Of a DNA stretch of 57,317 nucleotides, positions 15,842-24,455 are shown piece after piece. The notes beneath the pieces were generated by a model, which searched no databases, was not told where the DNA came from, and saw only the letters and a program-made list of their open reading frames with translations. Source of the stretch: CAKUIA01 sp044433115 (GTDB lineage: Bacteria > Verrucomicrobiota > Verrucomicrobiia > Opitutales > Intestinicryptomonadaceae); assembly GCA_044433115.1 (NCBI GenBank), contig JAWXTY010000008.1, positions 1 to 57,317 on the forward strand, given 5' to 3'. How positions within the stretch are numbered: the stretch's first letter is position 1; the number at the start of each line of letters is the position of its first letter. The position numbers were made by a program, and so were the translations under genes.

Positions 15842-16051
15842 ATGCAAGAAGAAGACAAAAATATTGAAAATGCAGCACAAGATGAAATTTTAGACGAGCT
15901 TCAATTTGCATATAAATCTTTAAATGCCCTAAAGGAAAGCCCCTCTCATCGCAAAATTTTGTTAGACATAGAACGCAAAATTCGCAAAGAAAAAGAGCAG
16001 GCAAAAGACAGCGAAGCCTCGCAAGCTAAGGACGCAGAAAAAGGAGCTTAA
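15842..16051 (+). CDS. Small charged protein following the sigma factor
   Basis: 69 residues, very rich in Glu, Asp, Lys and Ala, predicted helical (ILDELQFAYKSLNALKESPS, HRKILLDIERKIRKEKEQ), with no signal peptide. It starts 4 bp after the sigma gene and is the last gene before a strong terminator. Its position would suit a small regulator or anti-sigma-like partner, but no motif proves that. It is small and of low complexity, yet spacing and operon position support a real gene. Confidence 0.6.
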   Translation: MQEEDKNIENAAQDEILDELQFAYKSLNALKESPSHRKILLDIERKIRKEKEQAKDSEASQAKDAEKGA

Positions 16052-16069
16052 TACGGCTCCCTTTTTTTT
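16043..16069 (+). terminator. Rho-independent terminator of the kinase/sigma operon
   Basis: GGAGC (16043-16047) and GCTCC (16056-16060) pair around TTAATACG and are followed by CTTTTTTTT. The stem begins inside the last codons of the small protein, a tight operon end. Confidence 0.75.
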
Positions 16070-16088
16070 GGGTAAAATTTAGTGATTT

Positions 16089-16316
16089 TTACAAATTACC
16101 TAAAAGTTCCTTAGAAATAATTTCTTTCTTTTCGTAAAGGCTCAAATAAGCCTTGTCTATCTTTTTGCTTTTAAGCTTGCCAGCCATCTTTAATTTCAAG
16201 ATATAACATTCGTCCATAGCAACTAAAGAGGCACTATTTTGCCCAAGCTCGCCACTAACAATATTCATACTAGGTAAAAGCCTTGTCCATTTTATTTCTT
16301 TTTCTAATCTATTCAT
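16089..16316 (-). CDS. Hypothetical small protein, 75 aa
   Basis: 75 residues, MNRLEKEIKWTRLLPSMNIV then a charged helical C-terminus (KLKSKKIDKAYLSLYEKKEI). No signal peptide, no membrane segment, no recognisable family. There is no clear ribosome site, which is common in this genome. It is convergent with the kinase/sigma operon, ending 20 bp past that operon's terminator. Amino-acid composition is believable, but nothing else confirms expression. Confidence 0.4.
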   Translation of the reverse strand: MNRLEKEIKWTRLLPSMNIVSGELGQNSASLVAMDECYILKLKMAGKLKSKKIDKAYLSLYEKKEIISKELLGNL

Positions 16317-16626
16317 AATCTATATATTCGCTAAAGCCAAGTGAAAATCATATACAAAAGGGAAAGTTTACTCTATTTTTTTACTTGAGATATAAGGATT
16401 CTAATCCCCTAAGTCCTTGATGCGATGCTAACACTTGAGCTTGAAAATGGCAAAAAACAAGCCATTTTGGGCAAATTTCAACTCAAAGCAAAACTCCTTA
16501 ACACAAAGTTCTTAGTCTGCGATCTAAGAATTTTTTGGGGCATAACGAAAAGTGTTTAGATACTCCGCTTTGAGATTTTTTGCGGGCAAATCGAAAGTGA
16601 TGGGATTTCGTTTTACCCCAAAAAGC
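16317..16626. other. Intergenic region with two hairpins
   Basis: No gene seen. AAAATGGC (16444-16451) and GCCATTTT (16461-16468) form a perfect 8-bp stem. TTCTTAG (16509-16515) and CTAAGAA (16524-16530) followed by TTTTTT form a terminator-like hairpin on the plus strand, although no plus-strand gene ends nearby, which would fit a small untranslated RNA. Confidence 0.4.
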
Positions 16627-17154
16627 TTAACGTTTTGGCGTTGCTGTCTTAAAGGCTTCTATCTTTTTGATATAGTCGGCTACAGGCATACCTGAATAGC
16701 CAACTAGCTTCTCTATATTGTTATTCTTTGGGTTTATTAAAATAACAGTTGGGAAGCCACTAATTGCATACTGGATTGCCAATCTTTCGTATTCTTTATT
16801 GAAGTCTTTATCAATAAATTCACGCCTATTGTTATCCATATTCACATAGATAATATTTTCCTTTGCGTAATCAATAAATTCTTTATTGTGCATAACCTTT
16901 GCCTCTAACTGCATACAAGGAGGACACCACGCAGAGCCAGTAAAGTGGTATGCTAAAATCTTGCCTTCGTTCTTTGCCATTTCCATAGCCTTTTGAGGGT
17001 CTCGCACATTATCCAAGCTAGCCGCCTTCGCTTCTGGAGCTTTCGCTACTGCCTTAACTTCAGGAGCTTTCGCTGGAGCTTTCACTTCTTGTTTTTGAGC
17101 AAAAGCACTTAATGCAAATAAACTTGCTATACTAATTAATATAATCTTTTTCAT
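16627..17154 (-). CDS. Exported thioredoxin-like protein (Trp-Cys-Pro-Pro-Cys)
   Basis: 175 residues. A Sec signal peptide (KKIILISIASLFALSAFA) is followed by a repetitive Lys/Ala/Pro/Glu linker (APAKAPEVKAVAKAPEAKA) and a thioredoxin-fold domain of the DUF255/Thioredoxin_7 type. The active site is FTGSAWCPPCMQLEAKV and the cis-Pro loop is SGFPTVILINP. It should be a periplasmic thiol-disulfide reductase or a cytochrome or envelope-protein maturation factor. AAAGGA lies about 6 bp before the ATG. The gene precedes ribF on the opposite side of the housekeeping cluster and may be independent. Confidence 0.83.
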   Translation of the reverse strand: MKKIILISIASLFALSAFAQKQEVKAPAKAPEVKAVAKAPEAKAASLDNVRDPQKAMEMAKNEGKILAYHFTGSAWCPPCMQLEAKVMHNKEFIDYAKENIIYVNMDNNRREFIDKDFNKEYERLAIQYAISGFPTVILINPKNNNIEKLVGYSGMPVADYIKKIEAFKTATPKR

Positions 17155-17168
17155 TTTAGTCCTTTGTT

Positions 17169-18110
17169 TTAATGATAAACTTCTTGGAAATTTTTATAAG
17201 CCCAATAGTCTATAGCTTTGTCTTTGTCGCTGTTCATAGCATTACACAAAGACTCTAGGCTGTCAAACTTTCTTTCAGGACGCATAAATTCAAGTAACTC
17301 AACTTTAATATCGGAATTATATCCAAGTTTTGTAGGCACTAATACGTGCGTTTCCAAGCAAGGCTTTTTCTCTTCTTCTGCTATACTTGGCTTTATGCCT
17401 AAATTAGATATACTTGGGAAAACTTCGCCAGTTTTAAGGTCTGTAGTCTGAGATACATATACCCCAAATTTAGGCGAACACTCATTAGTAAAAGGCAAGT
17501 TCAATGTAGGTATACCTATAGTTCTGCCTATTTGATTTCCCTTTTCAACTTTGCCAGAAAGGTCGTAATACCTTGTAGTTAAGTCATAAAAAGCCTGAAC
17601 ATAGCCCTCCTTAATCGCATTGCGAATACGAGTAGAACTAACTACGTCTCCCATATATTTCAAACCCCTAATCGCTTGAAAACCTATAGCTCTCTTAGGC
17701 AAATTCTTCTCTAACCAAGGAATATCGCCTGTGGCATTTTTTGCAAAACTGAAATTAAAGCCTATTGCAATAAACTTCAAATTAGGCAAAATTTCCTTGA
17801 GATAATCCATAAATTCATCAGGAGTTTTATTTGCAAATTCCCAAGTGAAATTTTCCACTATAACCTTTGCAGGCTCAAATTCTTCAAGAGTCTCCAAGCG
17901 TTTTTCCAAAGGATACAATAATTTAGTACATTTTTCCTCCCCAAACAAAAGCCTTGTAGGGTGAGGCGAAAAGGTCATAATCACCAAGTCTAAATTTTTC
18001 TCTTTTGCTAATTGCTTAGCCTGCCAAAGTAAAAGCTGATGCCCCCTATGGCAAACGTCAAATACGCCCATTGTAAGCAGACAGTCTTTACTATAAATTA
18101 CCTTGGGCAT
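17169..18110 (-). CDS. ribF: Bifunctional riboflavin kinase/FAD synthetase
   Basis: 313 residues. The N-terminal FAD synthetase (nucleotidyltransferase) domain has GVFDVCHRGHQLLLWQA, in place of the commoner G.FDG.H.GH, with VIMTFSPHPTRLL and IAIGFNFSFAKN; SSTRIRNAIKEG closes it. The C-terminal riboflavin kinase domain has GNQIGRTIGIPTLNLPF and GVYVSQT. It makes FMN and FAD from riboflavin in the cytoplasm. It sits 11 bp downstream of truB, at the end of the conserved infB-rbfA-nrnA-truB-ribF string. Length is normal for the family. Confidence 0.92.
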   Translation of the reverse strand: MPKVIYSKDCLLTMGVFDVCHRGHQLLLWQAKQLAKEKNLDLVIMTFSPHPTRLLFGEEKCTKLLYPLEKRLETLEEFEPAKVIVENFTWEFANKTPDEFMDYLKEILPNLKFIAIGFNFSFAKNATGDIPWLEKNLPKRAIGFQAIRGLKYMGDVVSSTRIRNAIKEGYVQAFYDLTTRYYDLSGKVEKGNQIGRTIGIPTLNLPFTNECSPKFGVYVSQTTDLKTGEVFPSISNLGIKPSIAEEEKKPCLETHVLVPTKLGYNSDIKVELLEFMRPERKFDSLESLCNAMNSDKDKAIDYWAYKNFQEVYH

Positions 18111-18121
18111 ATTATTATATC

Positions 18122-18835
18122 TTATAAAGCAAAGCTTGGCACTGCGTCTGCAATTTTTATCAACTGTTTTTGAAGTTGAGAAGGTTGCATTTCTTGTAGC
18201 TGAGCAATCGTTACTGCGTCTTTTACGTCAAAAGAGCCACTTTTTGTGCGTCTCAATCTGCTCAACATTGCTCCACAGCCCACCTTTTCGCCAAAGTCAT
18301 AAGCAATAGTTCTCACATAAGTTCCCTTACTGCAATCTACGCTAAAATCTACAATAGGGCTTTGCCAATTCAACATATCAAATTTTGAAATACGTATAAA
18401 GCGAGGCTCTCTTTCAACTTCTTCGCCCTTTCTTGCCAATTTATATAAAGCAACTCCCTTGATTTTCTTTGCAGAAAACATAGGTGGCGTTTGATATTGA
18501 TCGCCTATGAAAGTATTCATCGTCTCCAAAATTTGAGCTTCACTAAATTCTGGCACTTCATTTTCTTCTAGCACTTCGCCTTCTGCGTCTTGGGTATTAG
18601 TCTTTCTGCCGAGATATATAGAGCCTTCGTAAGTTTTATCTGAGCTCATCAAAAATTGTGAAAGCTTAGTCGCCTTTCCCACTAAAATTACCAAAAGTCC
18701 AGTAGCCATTGGGTCTAAAGTACCAGCGTGTCCAACTTTCTTTATCTTAAAGCAACGCCTAACTTTGTCGACTATGTCGTGCGACGTACAGCCTTGGTGC
18801 TTGTCTATTAATAAAATTCCCTCGTAAGTTTCCAT
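18122..18835 (-). CDS. truB: tRNA pseudouridine-55 synthase
   Basis: 237 residues. GILLIDKHQGCTSHDIVDKV opens the fold, and the catalytic Asp lies in VGHAGTLDPMATGLLVI. TYEGSIYLGRKTNTQDAEGE and CSKGTYVRTIAYDFGEKVG are the other family motifs. The enzyme isomerises U55 in the T-loop of tRNAs. The C-terminal PUA domain is absent or minimal, giving a short family member. The gene lies between nrnA (12 bp) and ribF (11 bp) in a translation-linked operon. Confidence 0.93.
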   Translation of the reverse strand: METYEGILLIDKHQGCTSHDIVDKVRRCFKIKKVGHAGTLDPMATGLLVILVGKATKLSQFLMSSDKTYEGSIYLGRKTNTQDAEGEVLEENEVPEFSEAQILETMNTFIGDQYQTPPMFSAKKIKGVALYKLARKGEEVEREPRFIRISKFDMLNWQSPIVDFSVDCSKGTYVRTIAYDFGEKVGCGAMLSRLRRTKSGSFDVKDAVTIAQLQEMQPSQLQKQLIKIADAVPSFAL

Positions 18836-18847
18836 ATCTTAAATATT

Positions 18848-19852
18848 TTAAATTTGTTTAAGTTTAGCCTCGATTTCGCCAATTAATTTTGCCTTAAATT
18901 CTTCCACATCAACTCCCTTAAGCGTGCAACCTGCTGCACAAGCGTGTCCGCCCCCTTCGAGATGTACTGCAATTTCGTTTACATTATATATAGGGCTTTT
19001 TGACCTCAACGAAGCCTTTGTTCCATCAGATAATTCCTCTATCAAATATGCAATTTCAACGCCATTTACAGACCTTGCATAATCGACAAGCCCCTCGCAA
19101 TCAGTCTTTCTATTTGTAGAAGTTTCCTCAAAATCCTTGTTCAACAAATATCCTCCACAAACTTTTCCATCAAAAGACAACTCAAGCCTATCTAAGTACC
19201 TTGACAGTAATTGCATTTTGCCAAACTTTTCTTGTTGATACAAGTTTATAGAAATTTCAGTGCAGTTCGCACCTCTTGCTATTAATTCTGCAGCAACTTT
19301 CAAAGTTCGCTCTGTAGTAGAATTTGTTGTAAATTGTTGAGTATCTGTAACAAGACCCAAATACAAAGCACTTGCAATCTCAGCATCTATCTCAAAGCCA
19401 CCATCTAAAAACAAGCCTGTTAAAAGCTCTGTAGTCGACGCTGCCTCTGGATAAATAACATTAAACTTCCCATAAGCATTATTGCTCAAATGGTGGTCTA
19501 TACTCGCAATCGCCTGAGGAAATAACTCATTAATATTGTCGCTTGTACGCTTGTAACTTGCACAGTCTACAGTCAAAATCTCGTAAGAAGTATCCTTAAA
19601 ATCATCTGCTAAATAGAAAGTTTCAGTCTTTGCATATTCTTGACAAACAAAAGGAACTGCATCTTTATTTATACAAATTACATCTGCACAATTTGCATAT
19701 TTCCTCAAAAACTTTGCAATAGCCACTTGCGAACCTATGCAATCGCCATCTGGACGCATATGCCCAAGTACAGCGATTTTCTTAGACTCAAGAGCCTTAA
19801 TCAGCTCTAAAAAGCGATTTTCTAATTCAGGGAAAAATTTATCCTTGATCAT
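18848..19852 (-). CDS. nrnA: DHH/DHHA1 phosphoesterase (NrnA-like oligoribonuclease / pAp phosphatase)
   Basis: About 334 residues from the ATG at 19852; an ATG nine codons upstream (19879) would enlarge the overlap with rbfA from 14 to 41 bp. Motifs: HMRPDGDCIGSQ, the metal-binding DCASYKRTSD, the DHH motif SIDHHLSN, and the C-terminal DHHA1 GGGHACAAG. It degrades very short RNA oligonucleotides and dephosphorylates pAp. In many bacteria it sits between rbfA and truB as it does here. The family call is firm; the exact substrate is less so. Confidence 0.88.
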   Translation of the reverse strand: MIKDKFFPELENRFLELIKALESKKIAVLGHMRPDGDCIGSQVAIAKFLRKYANCADVICINKDAVPFVCQEYAKTETFYLADDFKDTSYEILTVDCASYKRTSDNINELFPQAIASIDHHLSNNAYGKFNVIYPEAASTTELLTGLFLDGGFEIDAEIASALYLGLVTDTQQFTTNSTTERTLKVAAELIARGANCTEISINLYQQEKFGKMQLLSRYLDRLELSFDGKVCGGYLLNKDFEETSTNRKTDCEGLVDYARSVNGVEIAYLIEELSDGTKASLRSKSPIYNVNEIAVHLEGGGHACAAGCTLKGVDVEEFKAKLIGEIEAKLKQI

Positions 19853-20198
19853 TTTCTTCACCTTCTCCTTCAATTTCATCGAAAAGTTGCATTAACCTAT
19901 GACTTCTATCTGGAGTTGGATCGTAAATAAACCTTAGCTCAGGCGAATATTTCAAAATCACCTTCTGCCCTAATAAAGAACGCATCTGCCTCCTGTTATT
20001 CATAAGAAACTTGCCAGCTGCTGCAATATCGCTTCTGTCGCCAAGTACGCTATAATAAATTCTTGCGTTGCGTAAATCAGGGGCAACATCTGCCTCAATC
20101 AAAGATATACGCACACTAGCCTCAGGCCATTTTTTGTGCATAATCTCACTTAAATGCCTAAGCACCAACAAACTAACTCTAACTTGCCTCTGGCTCAT
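19839..20198 (-). CDS. rbfA: 30S ribosome-binding factor A
   Basis: 119 residues with the RbfA KH-like fold: QVRVSLLVLRHLSEIMHKKW, then VRISLIEADVAPDLRNARIY with YSVLGD, and LRFIYDPTPDRSHRLMQLFD at the end. It helps mature the 5' end of 16S rRNA and is needed for growth in the cold. It lies between infB (20 bp) and nrnA (overlap), the usual order. The C-terminus is acidic (EGEGEENDQG), and those codons overlap the nrnA start. Confidence 0.9.
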   Translation of the reverse strand: MSQRQVRVSLLVLRHLSEIMHKKWPEASVRISLIEADVAPDLRNARIYYSVLGDRSDIAAAGKFLMNNRRQMRSLLGQKVILKYSPELRFIYDPTPDRSHRLMQLFDEIEGEGEENDQG

Positions 20199-20217
20199 AA
20201 TTATCCTTAATTAAAGA

Positions 20218-22797
20218 TTAAAGGTCAGGACGTATTTCAAGTATTTCAAAGCACTCTACTATATCGCCTTCTTTGTAGTCCTCAAAGCCTGTAACATTGA
20301 TACCACATTCGTAGCCCGATTTAACCTCAGTTGCATCGTCCTTGAAACGCTTTAAAGTGCCAACTCTGCCCTTTGCAATTTCTTGCTTATTTCTAAATAC
20401 TCTAGCAAATTTGTCTCTCTTAATAGAGCCATCAGTAACCATTGAACCAGCAATTCTGCCAAATTTAGATACCACAAATACTGCACGAACTTCGGCTGTA
20501 CCCAAGATATTTTCTTTCAATTCTGGGTCTAAAAGTTCCTTCATCGCCAACTTAACCTTAGTCAACAATTCGTAAATAATGTTATCGGTGATGATTTCAA
20601 CGCCCTTATGCTTAGCTTTTGCAACAACGCCGTTTTCCAACTTAACGTTAAATGCAACTATGCTAGCATTTGAAGTCGATGCCATATCTACGTCGTTATT
20701 AGTGATTTGACCAACGCCTTCAGTGATAATTTCCAAGTCAACCTTGTCAGACTTAATGTCTCTTAAACAAGCACTTAGTGCTTCTACTGTACCACTTACG
20801 TCAGATTTAACAATACACTTAAATGTCTTCTTGCCCTTATTTGCAATAGCCGCCATCAACTCTTCAATATTTTGAGCCTTAGTAGATGGTTCAGGAGCAG
20901 AATTTTCCAAAAGTTTCTTTTCAGTGATATATTCTTCAGTAATTCTTCTAGCCTTCTTTTCGTTATCAGCTCTATAGAATGTTTCGCCAGCTTCTGGAGC
21001 ACCATTCCAACCCATAACTCTTGCAGGACAACCTGGTAGAACCTTATCAATCTTCTTACCCTTATCGTCCATTATAGCTCTAACTCTGCAATAATATTCA
21101 TTACAATAAATAGTATCGCCAGTCTTTAAAGTACCTTCTCTAACTATCAAAGTTGAAGTCGCCCCCCTACCTTGCTCTACTTGAGACTCGATAATTGTGC
21201 CTTCTACAGGTCTCTTAGGGTTTGCCTTAAGCTCCATAATTTCAGCTTGCAACAACACTAATTCTAAAAGTTCATTAATATTAGTAGCCTTTAATGCAGA
21301 TACTGGGCAACACAAAGTTTCGCCGCCCCAATCTTCAGGAGCAATACCCTTAGCCTGCATTTGTCTCTTAACATTATCAATATTCGCCCCCTTAGCGTCC
21401 ATCTTATTGATTGCTACAATCACTGGCACGCCTGCTTTTTGAGCGAAAGCAAGTGCTTCTTCAGTTTGAGGCATAAAAGAGTCATCTGCTGCTATAACCA
21501 AAATAGCTATATCTGTAACATTTGCCCCTCTTTCTCTCATCTTAGAAAAGGCTGCGTGTCCAGGGGTGTCTAGGAAAGTTATCTTTTTGCCATTACACTC
21601 AACTTGGTAAGCTGCAGTATGTTGGGTTATACCACCTGCTTCGCCAGCAACTACATTTGTGCTTCTAATTGTGTCTAATAAAGTTGTTTTGCCATGGTCT
21701 ACGTGTCCTAAGATACAAACGATAGGAGCTCTATATTCCAAGTCCTTAGGGTCGTCGAATTTAGGCTTTGAGTCTGCCTTTTGCTTAGGTTTAGCTTGTT
21801 CGCCTCTATGCTTTACTTCTAAATTATAGCCATGATTAGCTGCGATTTTTACTGCAACATTTTCTTCTAAAGTTTGGTTCATTGCAGCAAATATACCCAT
21901 ATCCATCAATTCAGATATTAAACGGAATGGCTTTAAATCTATCAACTTAGCAAAGTCTCTAACCATTATAGGTGGCTTAACTTGGATATTTTTAATCTCA
22001 GCAACTTCGCCCTCTGCTTGAGCTTCGCCTTCAGTTGGCTTTGCTGTTCTTGCTGGCATAGATAATTTTGCAGGAGATGACACTCTTGGAGGCATTGCAG
22101 GAATGCTCGGAGACGTTGCTCTCGCTGGCATAGGTGGTACACTTGGAGATGACGCTCTCGCTGGCATAGGTGGCACGCTTGGTGCTGATGCTGGACGAGG
22201 TGGCAATGCTGCAGGTGATTTCACCCCAACTCTTGGAGGAATTACTGGAGGCACGCTCGCTGCCTTAGGAGCAACTGGAGCAGGCATAATAGGTCTCTTT
22301 ACAGGAGGAACTACACTCGCTGGCTTAGCTTGCACAGGAGGTATTATAGGAGCAGGCTTTTTCATTACAGGAGGTACTATAGGAGCAGGTTTTTTAGCCT
22401 CTACTACTGGAGCTACTGGAACTACAACTTCCACAACTTTTTCTTCCTCTATAATTTTTTCTGCCACAGGCTCTTGAACAACTTCTGCCTCAACAGGAGC
22501 GTCTTGAGTTTCCTCAGCTTGAACTTCTACAGGCGTCGCTTGAACAAGTTCTTCAGCTTGAGCTTCCTTCTCAACTTCTGCTTTAGACTCGTTCTTTGGC
22601 TCTTGTGTAGCAGGAACAGAAGAGATACTCTTTAAGTAATCCTCCTTAATCATATCTGCATACATAGGCATAATGCTACTAGAAGCACTCTTTACCACAA
22701 GGTTATCGTAGGACTCTAACCTATCTTGCAAAAAGCTAATAAGCTCTTTACTTGTTATACCTAATTCTTTTGCTACTGCGTGTATTCTTACGCTCAT
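20218..22797 (-). CDS. infB: Translation initiation factor IF-2
   Basis: The start is set at 22797 (MSVRIHAVAKELGITSKELI), the usual IF2-N opening, rather than 25 codons upstream; 859 residues. A long Glu/Ala and Pro/Ala/Val-rich linker (about residues 60-270) contains degenerate repeats of PPMPARASSPSV and KPAPIVPPV type. The GTPase domain shows G1 GHVDHGKTTLLD, G3 DTPGHAAF and G4 NKMD, followed by domains II, III and IV ending CFEILEIRPDL. It brings initiator tRNA to the 30S subunit. It is first of the infB-rbfA-nrnA-truB-ribF operon and is separated from nusA by a terminator. Confidence 0.96.
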   Translation of the reverse strand: MSVRIHAVAKELGITSKELISFLQDRLESYDNLVVKSASSSIMPMYADMIKEDYLKSISSVPATQEPKNESKAEVEKEAQAEELVQATPVEVQAEETQDAPVEAEVVQEPVAEKIIEEEKVVEVVVPVAPVVEAKKPAPIVPPVMKKPAPIIPPVQAKPASVVPPVKRPIMPAPVAPKAASVPPVIPPRVGVKSPAALPPRPASAPSVPPMPARASSPSVPPMPARATSPSIPAMPPRVSSPAKLSMPARTAKPTEGEAQAEGEVAEIKNIQVKPPIMVRDFAKLIDLKPFRLISELMDMGIFAAMNQTLEENVAVKIAANHGYNLEVKHRGEQAKPKQKADSKPKFDDPKDLEYRAPIVCILGHVDHGKTTLLDTIRSTNVVAGEAGGITQHTAAYQVECNGKKITFLDTPGHAAFSKMRERGANVTDIAILVIAADDSFMPQTEEALAFAQKAGVPVIVAINKMDAKGANIDNVKRQMQAKGIAPEDWGGETLCCPVSALKATNINELLELVLLQAEIMELKANPKRPVEGTIIESQVEQGRGATSTLIVREGTLKTGDTIYCNEYYCRVRAIMDDKGKKIDKVLPGCPARVMGWNGAPEAGETFYRADNEKKARRITEEYITEKKLLENSAPEPSTKAQNIEELMAAIANKGKKTFKCIVKSDVSGTVEALSACLRDIKSDKVDLEIITEGVGQITNNDVDMASTSNASIVAFNVKLENGVVAKAKHKGVEIITDNIIYELLTKVKLAMKELLDPELKENILGTAEVRAVFVVSKFGRIAGSMVTDGSIKRDKFARVFRNKQEIAKGRVGTLKRFKDDATEVKSGYECGINVTGFEDYKEGDIVECFEILEIRPDL

Positions 22798-22930
22798 ATT
22801 TTCTATTCTATTCCTATTTATTGCCTTAATTATATATTTAAAGAAGACATTACGCCATCTTAAACAAAACAAAGTTATTTAAGTGTCTATCATTTGTAAA
22901 GACAAATAATCTATAATTATCGACTTAAAT

Positions 22931-22987
22931 GCAAAAAAGGTAGGTTTTTCCAATTATAGAGCCTCAAGCCCTAGAAAAACCTACCTT
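22931..22987 (-). terminator. Terminator downstream of nusA
   Basis: A perfect 14-bp stem, AAGGTAGGTTTTTC (22937-22950) with GAAAAACCTACCTT (22974-22987), is followed on the minus strand by a T run. It ends the nusA transcript, so infB needs its own promoter in 22798-22930. Confidence 0.8.
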
Positions 22988-23010
22988 AAATTCAAAAAGC
23001 CACTTAGCTA

Positions 23011-24264
23011 CTAAGCCAAGTAGTCGCTAACTTTCTCTAATATAGAAGAAGCCTCTACAGGAGAAAAGCCCATCTCTACCAAGTCAAAAGCTTCAACACC
23101 TTCAAATGCCTCAAGGCTGTTTATACCATTATTTGCCAATATCGCAACTTGATACTCTGTTAAATCAGACAATACTTGAGATAATGAACCTGCTGCCTTT
23201 TGTAACTTAGACGCCAAGCTGTGGTCTTCAATTTCTTCCTTATGTATATCCAACTTCCAGCCCAATAACCTAGATGTCAACTTCGCATTAGAACCACGCT
23301 TACCTATAACTAAAGATAAGTCCTCTTCGCTAACTTCAAAGTAAATTGTTCTAGTTTCTTGGTCTATTTTCAAATTCTTAACTTGAGCTGGCTTTACGCA
23401 CTCTTCTAAGAATAACTTAGGGTCAGCATTATATTTAATTACGTCAACCTTTTCGCCATTAAGCTCTCTAACTATATTCTTTACCCTTGAACCTGATGCA
23501 CCCACACAAGCACCAACTGGGTCTATCTTAGGGTCTGTGCTAGATACAGCAATCTTAGTTCTATAACCTGCTTCACGAGCGATTGCATCTAAAGATACAG
23601 AGCCTTCGCCAATTTCAGTAACTTCTATTTCAAAAAGTCTTCTGATGAATTTTTGAGACGCTCGACTCAAGATAATTTCATTACCTCTAGTTGTATTTTC
23701 AATCTCTAAAAGCAAGCAACGTATTCTTTCGCCATTGCCATAATCTTCAGTAGGGATAGACTCTCTTCTTGGCATAAGAGCTTCAGCTTTGCCTAAGTCT
23801 ACTATCAAATTACCTCTTTCACGTCTGCGAACTACACCAGAGACGATGTCGCCAATTTGGTCTTTATAATCATCAAAAATACGCTCTTTTTCAGTATTTC
23901 TAAGCTTTTGAGTCATAAGTTGTTGGATATTTTTTATATCTATTCTACCCAATACATTACCCAAGTCGACTTCTCTATAAATATACTCGCCTATTTGAGC
24001 ATTTTCGTCATGAAGTTTAGCTTTTTCTATGTGAATTTCAGTTTGGTGGTCGCCAACAGAGTCAGTAACTTCTAAAACTTGATAAGATGTGATTGCTCCC
24101 GAACGTGGGTTAATTTCAATCTTAAGCTCTTGACCTGCATTTCCCTTCCTAGCTGCCGCATTCTTAATAGCAGTTGCAATGATTTCTATCATATCTGCTC
24201 TGCTAATTTGCTTTTCTTTTTCGTAGTATTCTAGTAAGGCTAATATTTCGTGATTGTTGCTCAT
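23011..24264 (-). CDS. nusA: Transcription termination/antitermination factor NusA
   Basis: The start is at 24264 (MSNNHEILALLEYYEKEKQI), 24 codons inside the longest frame; 417 residues. An N-terminal RNA-polymerase-binding domain is followed by S1 (DIVSGVVRRRERGNLIVDLG), KH1 and KH2 (DPVGACVGASGSRVKNIVRE, SLVIGKRGSNAKLTSRLLGW), and a C-terminal helix-hairpin repeat (YQVAILANNGINSLEAFEGV). It modulates pausing, termination and rRNA antitermination. Unlike the common order, no rimP gene lies upstream: the next gene is the divergent SGNH hydrolase. Confidence 0.96.
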   Translation of the reverse strand: MSNNHEILALLEYYEKEKQISRADMIEIIATAIKNAAARKGNAGQELKIEINPRSGAITSYQVLEVTDSVGDHQTEIHIEKAKLHDENAQIGEYIYREVDLGNVLGRIDIKNIQQLMTQKLRNTEKERIFDDYKDQIGDIVSGVVRRRERGNLIVDLGKAEALMPRRESIPTEDYGNGERIRCLLLEIENTTRGNEIILSRASQKFIRRLFEIEVTEIGEGSVSLDAIAREAGYRTKIAVSSTDPKIDPVGACVGASGSRVKNIVRELNGEKVDVIKYNADPKLFLEECVKPAQVKNLKIDQETRTIYFEVSEEDLSLVIGKRGSNAKLTSRLLGWKLDIHKEEIEDHSLASKLQKAAGSLSQVLSDLTEYQVAILANNGINSLEAFEGVEAFDLVEMGFSPVEASSILEKVSDYLA

Positions 24265-24455
24265 AGTCGTTATCTTTACTGTTTTATTTGTAGAAGTCCT
24301 CTGTATATAAAAAAAAGTGGAGATAGAATATCCCACTCATTAATCGTACAGAGTTATTAATTTAAGGCTTAATAATAGTGCTTAGTCTAAAAGAATGTCA
24401 AGGCTTTTTTAAAAAATACTTGATTTAAAAAACAAAAGATATACTATTTATATAT

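Noticed and set aside
7021..16051. Curli or flagellar operon
   Set aside because: Only one protein resembles CsgG/FlgT; no curlin, CsgE/F, flagellin, hook or ring genes are present.
22103..22477. 124-aa plus-strand open frame rich in Gly/Thr/Ala
   Set aside because: It is the antisense of the Pro/Ala-rich linker of infB; the repetitive composition comes from that linker.
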